From: Sorangium cellulosum
GTDB lineage: Bacteria > Myxococcota_A > Polyangia > Polyangiales > Polyangiaceae
Direction of reading: 5' to 3'
Length of the DNA: 64,000 bases
Assembly (NCBI RefSeq): GCF_002950945.1
Contig: NZ_CP012673.1
Location: 5,269,001-5,333,000, forward strand
Shown here: positions 9,678-18,103 of the stretch, piece by piece
Position numbering within the stretch: the stretch's first letter is position 1
Layout of the letters: every line of letters begins with the position of its first letter
Program-made: the position numbers and the translations under genes
The notes under the pieces: model-generated
What the model was told of the DNA's origin: nothing
Seen by the model: the letters and a program-made list of their open reading frames with translations, nothing else
Database searches by the model: none

Positions 9678-10877
9678 ATGTCAGCCGATCCCGTTCCGAC
9701 GCTTCCCATCACCCGCACCTGTCCGTACGCGCCGCCCGCGGAGCATCGCCGGCTCCGCGAGGAGGCGCCCATCGCCAAGGTCAGGTTGCCCAACGGCAAG
9801 ACGGTGTGGGCGGCCACCAGCCACAACCTCATCCGGACGATCCTGTCCGACCCACGGTTCAGCTCCAACCGGCGCAACCCGAGCTTCCCCTCGCTGTCCC
9901 GCGAGAGCCCGCCCCCGAGCGCTCTCAAGCCGCTGCTGATCGAGCTGGATCCGCCCGAGCACACCCATGCGCGCCGGGCCGTGCTCGGGGAGTTCACGGT
10001 CCAGCGGACGAACGCGCTCGGGCCGCGCATCCAGGAGATCGTCGACCAGCACATCGACGCCATGCTGGCCGGGCCGCGTCCGGTCGATCTCGTGCAGGCG
10101 TTCTCCCTGCCGGTGCCTTCTCTCGTGATCTGCGAGCTGCTCGGGGTGCCCTACGCCGACCACGAGTTCTTCCAGACGCGCTCTTCGACCATCGTGAGTC
10201 AGGTGATGCCGGCCGACGTGGTCGCGCGCGCGGTCGGCGAGCTGATGTCGTATCTGGCCCAGCTCGTGGCGTCGAAGGTGGAGAATCCCACCGACGATCT
10301 GCTCGGCCGCCAGGTCCAGAAGCAGCGCGAGAGCGGCGGCGTTGATTTCGAGGGCCTGATCGGCACGGCGTTCCTGCTCCTCATCGCCGGGCACGAGACC
10401 ACCGCGAACATGATCTCGCTGAGCACGCTGGTGCTGCTGCAGCACCCGGAGAAGCTGGCCGTCCTCCGGCAGGATCCCTCGAAGACCCCAGGGGCCGTCG
10501 AGGAGCTGCTGCGGTACTTCACCATCGCGGAGTCCGCGCTCGGTCGGGTCGCGACGGAGGACGTGGAGATCGGCGGCGTGTTCATCCGGGCAGGCGAGGG
10601 CGTCATCGCGCTGGCGAACACGGCCAACCGTGATCCGGAGGTGTTCGGGAACGCGGACGAGCTCGACGTCGAGCGCGGCTCCCGGAACCACCTCGCGTTC
10701 GGCTTCGGCCACCACCAGTGCCTCGGCCAGAACCTGGCCCGGCTGGAGCTGCAGATCGTCATCGACACGCTGTTCCGGCGCATCCCCGGGCTGCGGCCCG
10801 CCGTGCCCGTGGAGCAGCTGTCGTTCAGGGACGACGCCACCGTCTACGGCGTCCGCGAGTTCCCGGTCACCTGGTGA
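9678..10877 (+). CDS. Cytochrome P450 (bacterial class I)
   Basis: A 399-aa soluble P450, normal length for the CYP105/107-like bacterial group. It shows the I-helix oxygen-binding motif LIAGHETTANM, a K-helix EELLRY, the ANRDPEVF meander and the haem-binding loop FGFGHHQCLG with axial Cys348. The ATG at 9678 has an AGGTGGAG ribosome site just upstream and matches the usual N-terminus of the family; the upstream open frame crosses the operator and is rejected. Electrons could come from the small 3Fe-4S ferredoxin at 12919, with a reductase encoded elsewhere. The substrate cannot be read from the sequence; no polyketide or peptide synthetase gene lies nearby. Confidence 0.93.
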   Translation: MSADPVPTLPITRTCPYAPPAEHRRLREEAPIAKVRLPNGKTVWAATSHNLIRTILSDPRFSSNRRNPSFPSLSRESPPPSALKPLLIELDPPEHTHARRAVLGEFTVQRTNALGPRIQEIVDQHIDAMLAGPRPVDLVQAFSLPVPSLVICELLGVPYADHEFFQTRSSTIVSQVMPADVVARAVGELMSYLAQLVASKVENPTDDLLGRQVQKQRESGGVDFEGLIGTAFLLLIAGHETTANMISLSTLVLLQHPEKLAVLRQDPSKTPGAVEELLRYFTIAESALGRVATEDVEIGGVFIRAGEGVIALANTANRDPEVFGNADELDVERGSRNHLAFGFGHHQCLGQNLARLELQIVIDTLFRRIPGLRPAVPVEQLSFRDDATVYGVREFPVTW

Positions 10878-10979
10878 GAACACGGCGGCGGAGCCCACCT
10901 CGGCCTCCCCCTGACGACGCCCCCTGAGCGGCGCCCACCCCGGCCGCCCCTCCACCCCGGATCTTCACGGCCCCGGTTT

Positions 10980-11004
10980 AAGTCACTTGACTTGTAAGTC
11001 GACT
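10980..11004. promoter_or_regulatory. Tandem AGTC/GACT palindromes upstream of second P450
   Basis: AAGTCA-CT-TGACTT at 10980-10993 is an inverted repeat with 6-bp arms, followed at once by the 8-bp palindrome AGTCGACT at 10997-11004. They lie 28-52 bp before the P450 start at 11032. This is the natural operator position for the TetR-type regulator encoded in the same operon at 12243 (inference). Confidence 0.6.
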
Positions 11005-11031
11005 GCCTTAGAACTGTCGCTGGAGGTCTTG

Positions 11032-12246
11032 ATGAGCACTGACAGCAGCGAGCAGGTCCTGGATTACCCGTTCCGTGCCCCCACGGCCGTCGAGCCGCCG
11101 GAGGAGTGGGCGAAGCTCCGGAAGGGGTGTCCGGTCGCCCATGTCCGGCTGCCGAGCGGGGACAACGCGGTGCTGGTCACGCGTTATGACGACGTGCGTC
11201 AGGTGCTCTCGGATCCGCGGTTCACCCGCAACTTGAACCAGGACGGCGCGGCGAGGATCACGACCAACGAGGGGGGCAGCGCCTTCGAGAGCGAGGCCGC
11301 GGCCGAGATCTCGGGCGGCGAGCAGCACGAGAGGTGGCGGCGCTTCATCAGCCGGTGGTTCACCGTCAAGCGCATCTCCGCCATGCAGCAGAGCATCGAG
11401 GCGATGGCCCATCAGCTCATCGACAAGATGGTCGCGAAGGGCCCGCCCGCCGACCTCGTGAGCGAGCTCGCCTTCCCCTTGCCGGTCTGGGTGATCGCCG
11501 AGATCCTCGGCATCTCCGTGGAGGAGCGCGACAAGCTCGCCCACTGGTCCAACGCGATGCTCACCCTGTCGCAGTTCACGCAGGAGGAGGTCGACAAGGC
11601 CCAGGCGGAGTTCGTCGTGTACCTGATGGGCCACATCGCGAAGAAGCGCGCGCAGCCCGGGGATGACCTGCTCAGCGATCTGATCAGGGCCGCCGACCAG
11701 GGAGAGCAGATCAACGAGAAGATCCTCTTGATGACGGCGCAAGGCATCCTGGTGGCCGGGCACGAGACCACCTCGAACATGATCGCCAAGATGGTCGCCA
11801 TGCTGCTCTCGGACCGGAAGCGCTGGGAGCAGCTCGTGGCCGAGCCCTCCCTCGTCCGCACCGCGGTGGAGGAGGCGCTGCGCTTCGACGCCAACGCCGG
11901 CTTCGGGCTGCCGCGCTTCATCACCGAGGACATCGAGCTCGCGGGCACGAAGGTGCCGAGCCGCACGACGGTCATCTGCAGCATGGCCGCGGCGAACCGG
12001 GACGAGGGGGCCTTCGAGCGGGCCGATGAGATGGTGCTGAACCGCTCGCCGAACCCGCACCTCGCGTTCGGGGCAGGCGGCCATTCCTGCGTGGGTCAGG
12101 CGCTCGCGCGGACCGAGCTGCAGACGGTGCTCAGCGTGCTGCTGCGCCGTTTGCCCTCGCTCGATCTCGCGGTCCTGCCCGAGGATCTGCCGCGCCGCGA
12201 GGGCCTGCTCGTCGGCGGGATCGAGAAGGTCCTGGTACGCTGGTGA
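11032..12246 (+). CDS. Cytochrome P450, second copy
   Basis: A 404-aa P450, related to but clearly distinct from the one at 9678. It has the I-helix motif VAGHETTSNM, the K-helix EEALRF, AANRDEGAF and the haem loop FGAGGHSCVG with axial Cys353. The ATG at 11032 is preceded by a weak GGAGG-like site (TGGAGGTC). Its stop overlaps the start of the downstream tetR gene by four bases (GTGA), and a ferredoxin follows, so the three form one transcription unit. That unit supplies an oxygenase, its own regulator and its electron carrier. The substrate is unknown. Confidence 0.93.
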   Translation: MSTDSSEQVLDYPFRAPTAVEPPEEWAKLRKGCPVAHVRLPSGDNAVLVTRYDDVRQVLSDPRFTRNLNQDGAARITTNEGGSAFESEAAAEISGGEQHERWRRFISRWFTVKRISAMQQSIEAMAHQLIDKMVAKGPPADLVSELAFPLPVWVIAEILGISVEERDKLAHWSNAMLTLSQFTQEEVDKAQAEFVVYLMGHIAKKRAQPGDDLLSDLIRAADQGEQINEKILLMTAQGILVAGHETTSNMIAKMVAMLLSDRKRWEQLVAEPSLVRTAVEEALRFDANAGFGLPRFITEDIELAGTKVPSRTTVICSMAAANRDEGAFERADEMVLNRSPNPHLAFGAGGHSCVGQALARTELQTVLSVLLRRLPSLDLAVLPEDLPRREGLLVGGIEKVLVRW

Positions 12247-12899
12247 GCATGGCCGGCTCGAGGGTGAAGCACACGCAGGGAGGCGACACGAGAGAGGTCA
12301 TCCTGGACGCGGCGGAGCGGCTCTTCGCCGAGCACGGGGCGGCGGCGGTCTCGAACCGCCAGGTGAGCGAGGCGGCCGGCCAGGCGAACAATTTCGCGGT
12401 CGGTTATCACTTCGGCACCAAGAACGATCTGGTGCTCGCGATCGTGCGGCGGCATGTCCCATCCATCGAGCGGCGGCGGGAGGAGATGCTGGCGGAGATC
12501 AAGGGTTCGTCGGACCTGCGCGACTGGCTCGCGTGCCTCGTGCGGCCGACCGTCGACCATATCGCCTCGCTCGGCAGCCCGAGCTGGTACGCGCGTTTCT
12601 CCGCGCAGGTCATGACGGACCCTGCTTTACGCAAGCTGGTGATCGACGAGCTGATCGCCACGCCGGCCATGCAGGAGACCATCGCGGGGCTCGAGCGGCT
12701 CAGGCCGATCTGGCCCGAGGAAGTGCTGCAGGAGCGCGGCGACATGAGCCGGCACCTCATCGTGCACATGTGCGCGGAGCGGGAGCGCGCGCTGCAAGCG
12801 GGCAGCGCCACGCCGCGGGCCACGTGGGACGCGGCGGCGGTGGGGCTCGTGGACGCGCTGGTCGGGCTCTGGACGGCTCCGGTGACCCGGGCGAAGTGA
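12243..12899 (+). CDS. TetR-family regulator of the P450-ferredoxin operon
   Basis: A 218-aa TetR-type protein. The DNA-binding domain is seen in REVILDAAERLFAEHG and VSEAAGQANNFAVGYHFGTKNDL at about 17-65; the C-terminal domain contains a WYARF stretch and is otherwise unassigned. The GTG at 12243 overlaps the stop of the P450 gene (GTGA), a sign of translational coupling; an ATG six bases later is the alternative. Being co-transcribed with the P450, it may autoregulate through the AGTC/GACT palindromes at 10980-11004 (inference). The effector is unknown. Confidence 0.9.
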   Translation: MSMAGSRVKHTQGGDTREVILDAAERLFAEHGAAAVSNRQVSEAAGQANNFAVGYHFGTKNDLVLAIVRRHVPSIERRREEMLAEIKGSSDLRDWLACLVRPTVDHIASLGSPSWYARFSAQVMTDPALRKLVIDELIATPAMQETIAGLERLRPIWPEEVLQERGDMSRHLIVHMCAERERALQAGSATPRATWDAAAVGLVDALVGLWTAPVTRAK

Positions 12900-12918
12900 A
12901 ACGGAAGCGGAGGGACGT

Positions 12919-13134
12919 ATGGAAACCAGTTCGAAGCTCAAGGTGATCGTGGAGTACGAGAAATGCTGCGGCGCGGGCCAGTGCGTGATGGTCGCGCCGA
13001 AGGTCTTCGATCAGCGGGAGGATGGAATCGTGATCGTGCTCGACGCCGAGCCGCCGGAGGAGGAGTACGCGGCGGTCCGGGAAGCGGTCGCCGTTTGCCC
13101 CGGCGCCGCGCTCCGGCTGAGCGATAGCGCATGA
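12919..13134 (+). CDS. [3Fe-4S] ferredoxin
   Basis: A 71-aa ferredoxin of the type that feeds actinobacterial and myxobacterial P450s. The cluster ligands are Cys16, Cys22 and Cys60 in the pattern C-x2-A-x2-C ... CP. Ala19 sits where a 4Fe-4S ferredoxin would have a fourth Cys, which points to a 3Fe-4S cluster. A GGAGG site lies just ahead of the ATG. It is 19 bp downstream of tetR and only 19 bp from the convergent kinase gene. It most likely donates electrons to one or both P450s in this cluster. No ferredoxin reductase is present in the window. Confidence 0.92.
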   Translation: METSSKLKVIVEYEKCCGAGQCVMVAPKVFDQREDGIVIVLDAEPPEEEYAAVREAVAVCPGAALRLSDSA

Positions 13135-13153
13135 GCCTGCGGGGGGCGGCGAG

Positions 13154-16100
13154 CTACGAGGCTCCAGCCGCGTCCCCGCCGCCGAGCCATTCCAGCGCGA
13201 GCTCGATCGTCCTCCGGTTCTCCGGCACCTGCTCCAGGAAGCTCTGTCTGTATCCGGGATCGGCGATCTCCTCGGCCACGCAGAGCAGCCGATCCCGCGC
13301 CCGCGCGATCGCCTCGCGCGCCGCGTCGCGCTGGCCCGCTGCCTCCAGGCACTCGGCGTGCACGAGCCGCAGGCGCGCGCCCCGGAAGAACCCGCACGCG
13401 CCCAGGGCCTTGTGCCGCGACAGGCCGTCCTCCGCCGCCGCGAGCGCCTCCGCCGCGCGGCCCTGCCGGAGGCAGAGCGCGGCGCGCGTCGAGAGCACGC
13501 CGGGGACGTCGATGCGGCTCGACTCCGAGAGCAGCGCGAGCGCGGCGTCGAGCTCGCGGCCGGCCTCCTCCAGTTCCCCGGCACGACAGAGCACTTCCCC
13601 GAGGGACCAGCGCCCGCGGCCCTCGTCGATGGCGACGCGCCGGGCGCGCCCGGACGCGATCAGCGCCTCCGCGACGCCGCGCGCCCGGTCCAGGTCCCCG
13701 CGTTCACTCGCGATGTGCGCGAGCGTGAAGGGCCGGAAGGAGCTCCAGGCGCCGTAGGTCTCGTCGGGGCCCGCGACCCCGAGCAGCTCCTCTTCCGCGC
13801 GCCGCGCCGCGCCGAGGGTCCACAGCAGAAACCCGCGCACCAGCGTGAGCCCCGAGGCACCTCGGGTGTGCTCCCCCCGGAGGTACAACGCCCGCGCCGC
13901 GTCGATGTGCAGGAGCGCGCTCCACGGCTCCTCCCGGGCGAGGAGGTGGACCATCGCGATCCCGTTGTAGTGGAGCGCGGCGACGTACGGATCGCGCTCT
14001 CCATGCCGCTCGAGCAGCGCGCGCGCCCGCTGCACGAGCGGCTCCCGGCGCTCGACGGAGCCCCTGAGCAGCATGCCATACAGCCCCACCAGCAGCGCGA
14101 ATCCGGTGCCCCCGAGCGCGTCCTCGGCGGGCTCCGCCTCGACGAGCGTGTCGATGGTCGCCTCGAAGCGATCATACATGCCGAGCAGGTAGGTGTAGGT
14201 CATCGTCGCGAACAGGCCCTGCGCCCAGAGGCGGCTGCCGGACGGTGCCTCGCGCATCAGCCGCTCGGCGGCGAGCAGCGTCGTGCCCGTGGCGTCGAGC
14301 CGCCACAGGCCGAGGTCGCACTGCAACCCGAGGTAGGCGAGCTCGATGTCGGGGGGCACCTCCCCGGAGAGCCCCTTGCTCACGATCGCGAGCGCCGCCT
14401 CGACGTCGTCGCCGCGGTGGGCGATCTCGGCGGCGCGGAGCCAGTACCGCGCCGCGCGCGCGGGCTCCGCGCCCTTGTCGAAATGCTCCGCGAGGACCAG
14501 CGCGTCCCCCTCGCCGTGGTCCTCCAGCCACTGCCCCGCGAGCCGATGACCGAGGACGGCATCCTCCTCCGTCAGCGTCGTGTACGCGCCCTCCCGCAAG
14601 AGCGCGTGCCGGAACCCGAGCTCCTCCTCCCCGGCGAACCGGCTCGCCGGCCGCTTCACGAGCAGCTCCTGGCGCACGAGCGCCGCGAGCCCCGCCCGCG
14701 CTGGCGCGCCCACGAGCGCCTCGACGCCCGAGGCCCAGCACGTCTCGCCGAACACGCTCGCCGCGCGCAGGAGCCGCCGCGCCTCGCCGTCGAGCTTGGC
14801 GAGGCGGAACTGGACCATCGCCACCACCGTCGGCGGCAGCTCGCCCCGGCGGCCTTCCGCGGCCGCGCGGAGCAGCTCCTCGAGATAGAAGGCGTTGCCG
14901 TCCGCGAGCGCGACGATCCGCTCGATGGTCCCCGGGCTCGCGCCCTCGCCCAGCACCTGCCGCGCGAGCCGCTCGCTCGCCTTCTTTCCGAGATCCTTCA
15001 GCCGGATCTCGTGCACGCCGTGCTCCGCCCAGAGGCCGGGGAACAGGTCGGCGATCTCCGGCCGCGCGAGCGCGAGGAGGAACAGCGGCTCGCCCGCGAG
15101 CTGCCGCAGCGAGACGTCGAGGAAGCTCGTCGTCGCGAGGTCCCCCCAGTGCAGGTCCTCGAGCACCACGACGACCGGCCCCGCGGCGCAGGCGGCCCGG
15201 ACGAGCTCGACGAAGGCGCGCTGCATCTGCTCGTTCATCAGCTGCGCGTCCCGCCGCGCCGCCCGCAGCAGCGGGCTGCCGTCGTCGGGGAACGGCGCGC
15301 CGACGATCTCGCCCACGAACTCCGCCACCCGCTGCCGGTCCGGCTCCGGCACCCCGCGCGCCACCCGCGCGAGCAGCCGGTCGCGGCGCACGGCGAGCGG
15401 CTCGCCCTCCAGGATGCCGCACGCCCCCTTGATCGCCTGCGCGAGCAGGCCGAACGGCGAGTGCGCCCGCAGCGGATCGCCGCGCCCGACCCAGACGGAG
15501 GCGCCCGGGGCGCGCCGCTGCGCCCGGCGCAGGAACTCCTGCCCGAGCCGCGTCTTGCCCACGCCGGGCGGCGCGGTCACCAGCACGGGCTGCGCCGCCG
15601 GCTCCGCGAGGCACGCCTCGAACATCGCCTCCAGGCTCCTCAGCTCGCCGTCGCGCCCGACACACGACGTCGGCTTGCCGAGCAGCGTGCGCCCCCCGTC
15701 GTTGAGCTCCCGCTCGCCGACCAGGAAGAAGCCGTCGTCGTGCTCGCGCAGCTCGAACCGCGCGTCGAGCAGCCCGGCGAGCAGGTCGTCGAGCGCGATC
15801 GGGAAGGCGCGCCCGGCCTCGCGCGGGCCCGGCGCGGAGAGCAGCCTCGCCGCCCGGTCGATCGTGTCGCGCAGCGGCATCTGCCCGGTCGGCGCGCTCC
15901 AGCCCAGCGAGAGCGCCATGGGCCAGCACGGCATGTCCCGCCGCAAGGCGAGCGCCGCGCCCGCCGCCTGCGCCGCCAGGTCGGTCGCCGTGCCCCGGCC
16001 GAGCATCGTCACGACCGCCGCCCCGCCCTGCAGCAGCTCGACGTGGGCGCCCCGCGCCGAGACCTCCTGGAAGAGGGCGCCCGGCAGCGTCTCGGCCTCC

Positions 16101-17041
16101 GCGAACGCCGCCCCCGACGCGGCGCCGACGAGGAGCACGGCCGCGGGCCGCCGCTCGGTCGCCGTCAGCGCCGCGGGCGGCGCAGGCGCTGCGCCGCCCC
16201 CGCCCGCCGGCGCGAGGCCGTGGCCCCGCTCGATGGCGGCGAGCGCGGCCGCCGCCTCGTCGCCGTCCCGCGGCCGGGCCGCCGGATCCTTCGACAGCAT
16301 CTGCGCGCAGAGCGCCGCGAGCGGCTCGGGGACGTCGTCCCGCAGGTCCCCGAGCCGCGGCGGCTCGTCGCAGACGATCTTCGCCAGCACGGAGATCAGG
16401 TTGTCCCCCGAGAACGGCGGCTCGCCCGCGAGGCACTCGAAGAGCACGCAGCCGAGCGCGAAGATGTCCGCCCGCGCGTCGACCACCCCCATGCTCCGCG
16501 TCTGCTCGGGCGCCATGTAGCCGGGTGTCCCGAGCAGCGCGCCGGTCCGGGTGATGCGCGTCCCGCCGCCCGGCCACGCGATGCCGAAGTCGAGCAGCTT
16601 GACCTGCCGGGGGCTCGCCTGCTCGAGGAAGACGTTGCTCGGCTTGAGGTCGCGGTGGACGATCCCGCGGGCGTGCGCCGCCCCGAGCGCCTCCGCCACG
16701 GCGCGCGCGATCTGCACGCTCTCCTCCACGCCGAGCCGCCCCCGCGCGAGCGTGCGCGACAGGTCTTCGCCCTCGAGCCACTCCATGACGAGGTACGGCG
16801 CGCCCGAAGGGGACGACCCGTGCGCCACGTACCGCACGATCCGCGGGTGCACGAGCTCCTCCAGGAGCCGCGCTTCCCGCTGGAACCGCGCGTCCCCGGC
16901 GCCGTGTGGGTCCCGCAGGAGCTTGACGGCGACGTCCTGCCCGCGCTCGAGATCCCTGGCGCGGTAGATCTCCCCCATGCCGCCGGTCCCGGCGAGCGCT
17001 TCGAGCACGAAGCGTCCTGCCAGGCGGTCCCCAGGGTTCAC
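13154..17041 (-). CDS. Ser/Thr protein kinase - cyclase-like - STAND ATPase - TPR fusion
   Basis: A 1295-aa protein from GTG 17041. An N-terminal Hanks-type kinase (about 10-270) has the glycine loop GTGGMGEIY, VAVKLL, HRDLKPSN with catalytic Asp131, DFG and APE-type motifs, so it looks active. Residues of about 300-430 resemble a degraded class III nucleotide cyclase domain: the overall pattern and DTIDRAARLL are kept, but metal-binding aspartates are not evident. Next comes an AAA/STAND ATPase with Walker A PPGVGKTR (Lys496) and Walker B VVVVLEDLHWGD. The C-terminal 500 residues are helical TPR-like repeats. This architecture is common in Sorangium-type genomes; it probably senses a partner through the TPRs and phosphorylates a target. 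Monocistronic. Confidence 0.9.
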   Translation of the reverse strand: MNPGDRLAGRFVLEALAGTGGMGEIYRARDLERGQDVAVKLLRDPHGAGDARFQREARLLEELVHPRIVRYVAHGSSPSGAPYLVMEWLEGEDLSRTLARGRLGVEESVQIARAVAEALGAAHARGIVHRDLKPSNVFLEQASPRQVKLLDFGIAWPGGGTRITRTGALLGTPGYMAPEQTRSMGVVDARADIFALGCVLFECLAGEPPFSGDNLISVLAKIVCDEPPRLGDLRDDVPEPLAALCAQMLSKDPAARPRDGDEAAAALAAIERGHGLAPAGGGGAAPAPPAALTATERRPAAVLLVGAASGAAFAEAETLPGALFQEVSARGAHVELLQGGAAVVTMLGRGTATDLAAQAAGAALALRRDMPCWPMALSLGWSAPTGQMPLRDTIDRAARLLSAPGPREAGRAFPIALDDLLAGLLDARFELREHDDGFFLVGERELNDGGRTLLGKPTSCVGRDGELRSLEAMFEACLAEPAAQPVLVTAPPGVGKTRLGQEFLRRAQRRAPGASVWVGRGDPLRAHSPFGLLAQAIKGACGILEGEPLAVRRDRLLARVARGVPEPDRQRVAEFVGEIVGAPFPDDGSPLLRAARRDAQLMNEQMQRAFVELVRAACAAGPVVVVLEDLHWGDLATTSFLDVSLRQLAGEPLFLLALARPEIADLFPGLWAEHGVHEIRLKDLGKKASERLARQVLGEGASPGTIERIVALADGNAFYLEELLRAAAEGRRGELPPTVVAMVQFRLAKLDGEARRLLRAASVFGETCWASGVEALVGAPARAGLAALVRQELLVKRPASRFAGEEELGFRHALLREGAYTTLTEEDAVLGHRLAGQWLEDHGEGDALVLAEHFDKGAEPARAARYWLRAAEIAHRGDDVEAALAIVSKGLSGEVPPDIELAYLGLQCDLGLWRLDATGTTLLAAERLMREAPSGSRLWAQGLFATMTYTYLLGMYDRFEATIDTLVEAEPAEDALGGTGFALLVGLYGMLLRGSVERREPLVQRARALLERHGERDPYVAALHYNGIAMVHLLAREEPWSALLHIDAARALYLRGEHTRGASGLTLVRGFLLWTLGAARRAEEELLGVAGPDETYGAWSSFRPFTLAHIASERGDLDRARGVAEALIASGRARRVAIDEGRGRWSLGEVLCRAGELEEAGRELDAALALLSESSRIDVPGVLSTRAALCLRQGRAAEALAAAEDGLSRHKALGACGFFRGARLRLVHAECLEAAGQRDAAREAIARARDRLLCVAEEIADPGYRQSFLEQVPENRRTIELALEWLGGGDAAGAS

Positions 17042-17133
17042 GGGGTGCCGAGCTTATGGCCCGCGGTCGACCCTGTCGAGGGCGCTCTCGGAGCCTGCGG
17101 CCAGCTGAAGCGCGAGCTGACGGCCGGCCGCCC

Positions 17134-17325
17134 TCACCGGCGCGGCGGCTCCGCCGCCTCCTGCCGCGCCTTCCGCCGGCGGCGGCGGTCGCGCTCCTCG
17201 ACGATGAGCCGCTCGAGCGTGGCGGAGCGGTTGGGGCGGCGGCCCAGGGCGTCCTCGGCGGCGAGCTCGTCGAGGAGCTTGTCGGCCTCGTCGGAGATCG
17301 TGAAGTTGACCCGGTGGATGCCCAC
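17134..17325 (-). CDS. Small ribbon-helix-helix-like protein
   Basis: A 63-aa basic protein that begins MGIHRVNFTISDEADKLLDEL and continues with RRPNRSATLERLIVEE, a pattern that fits the ribbon-helix-helix (CopG/Arc-type) fold: a short strand, then two helices. The tail is highly basic (RRRRRKARQ). It starts 3 bp after the stop of the Uma2 gene and is surely co-transcribed with it. The context suggests a DNA-binding partner or antitoxin that could bind the GTGTACAC repeats in front of Uma2. That role is inference from fold and position only. Confidence 0.7.
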   Translation of the reverse strand: MGIHRVNFTISDEADKLLDELAAEDALGRRPNRSATLERLIVEERDRRRRRKARQEAAEPPRR

Positions 17326-17328
17326 GCG

Positions 17329-18045
17329 TCAGCCGCCTCGCCGGCGCAGCTCGGCCTCGAGCTCGGCGATGCGCCGCTCCGCCGTCGCCCGGGCGGCCTG
17401 CTCGGCCTCCGCGCGCCGCCGCTCGGCCTCCGCGCGCCGCCGCTCGGCCTCCTCGGGGGTGAGGACGAGCTCCGCCCCGTCCGGGGTGCGGGCGAGGCGG
17501 AGCGCTGCCGGGTCGCCTGCGGCCGGGACGACGACCCAGTGCAGCCCGAGCACGGCGCACGGGCTGCGCTCCCCCTCGACGACGCGCTCGACCAGGTCGC
17601 CGTCGATGCGATCCCAGACCCGCAGCCGCTCCCCGGGCGCGGCCTCGGGGTCGAACGCGACGAGCTCCAGCACACCGAGCTCGTGGTACTTGCGGAGCTT
17701 GTCGGCCCAGGTCTGCGGATCCGCGTCGTGCTCGCTCACGATCTCGACGGCGAGCTCAGGGGCACCACGCTCCCACGTCTTCCAGGAGCCGAACGGCGTG
17801 TCCGGGGTGCCGAGCCGGACGAAGGCGTCCGGCGCCAGGCACCGGCTCGGGTCGGACGCGGACCAGTAGACGAACTGGTCGGATCCGATCGCCGCGCGAT
17901 CCGCGAAGGTCTTCAGCACGAGGTAGAGCAGGGTCCTGATCTCGAGGTGGCGCTTGGTCTCCGGCACGAGGGCCTCTTCCGGGAAGTGGAGCGGGGAGGG
18001 CGCGCGGACGTGACGGAGACGACGCGCGAGCGGGGCGTGCTGCAT
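17329..18045 (-). CDS. Uma2-family putative nuclease (PD-(D/E)XK)
   Basis: A 238-aa member of the Uma2/DUF820 family, which has the restriction-endonuclease fold. Visible family motifs are LAPDAFV, the ELAVEIVSE strand carrying the acidic active-site residue, and DKLRKYHELGVLELVAFD. The last 55 residues form a charged coiled coil with repeated AERRR(AE) units. The ATG at 18045 is preferred over an in-frame ATG at 18075 because the latter would place a perfect 23-bp inverted repeat inside the coding region. First gene of a two-gene unit with the small RHH-like protein. Activity of this family is poorly characterised; some members are linked to mobile or defence-type loci. Confidence 0.85.
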   Translation of the reverse strand: MQHAPLARRLRHVRAPSPLHFPEEALVPETKRHLEIRTLLYLVLKTFADRAAIGSDQFVYWSASDPSRCLAPDAFVRLGTPDTPFGSWKTWERGAPELAVEIVSEHDADPQTWADKLRKYHELGVLELVAFDPEAAPGERLRVWDRIDGDLVERVVEGERSPCAVLGLHWVVVPAAGDPAALRLARTPDGAELVLTPEEAERRRAEAERRRAEAEQAARATAERRIAELEAELRRRGG

Positions 18046-18052
18046 GGCGACA

Positions 18053-18075
18053 GTGTACACACGGGGTGTGTACAC
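18053..18075. promoter_or_regulatory. Perfect inverted repeat upstream of Uma2 gene
   Basis: GTGTACACA-CGGGG-TGTGTACAC: 9-bp arms with a 5-bp spacer, ending 7 bp before the chosen ATG. Each arm contains the 8-bp palindrome GTGTACAC, so the site can be read as two dimer half-operators. Likely an operator for autoregulation of the Uma2/RHH unit. Confidence 0.75.
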
Positions 18076-18103
18076 GTCGACCGGGCATGCTGGACGTCGC
18101 TCC

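Noticed and set aside
13358..17869. A 1503-codon plus-strand frame over the Ser/Thr kinase and Uma2 genes
   Set aside because: Antisense shadow: no domain, biased Arg/Pro/Glu composition, and it crosses several real genes on the other strand.
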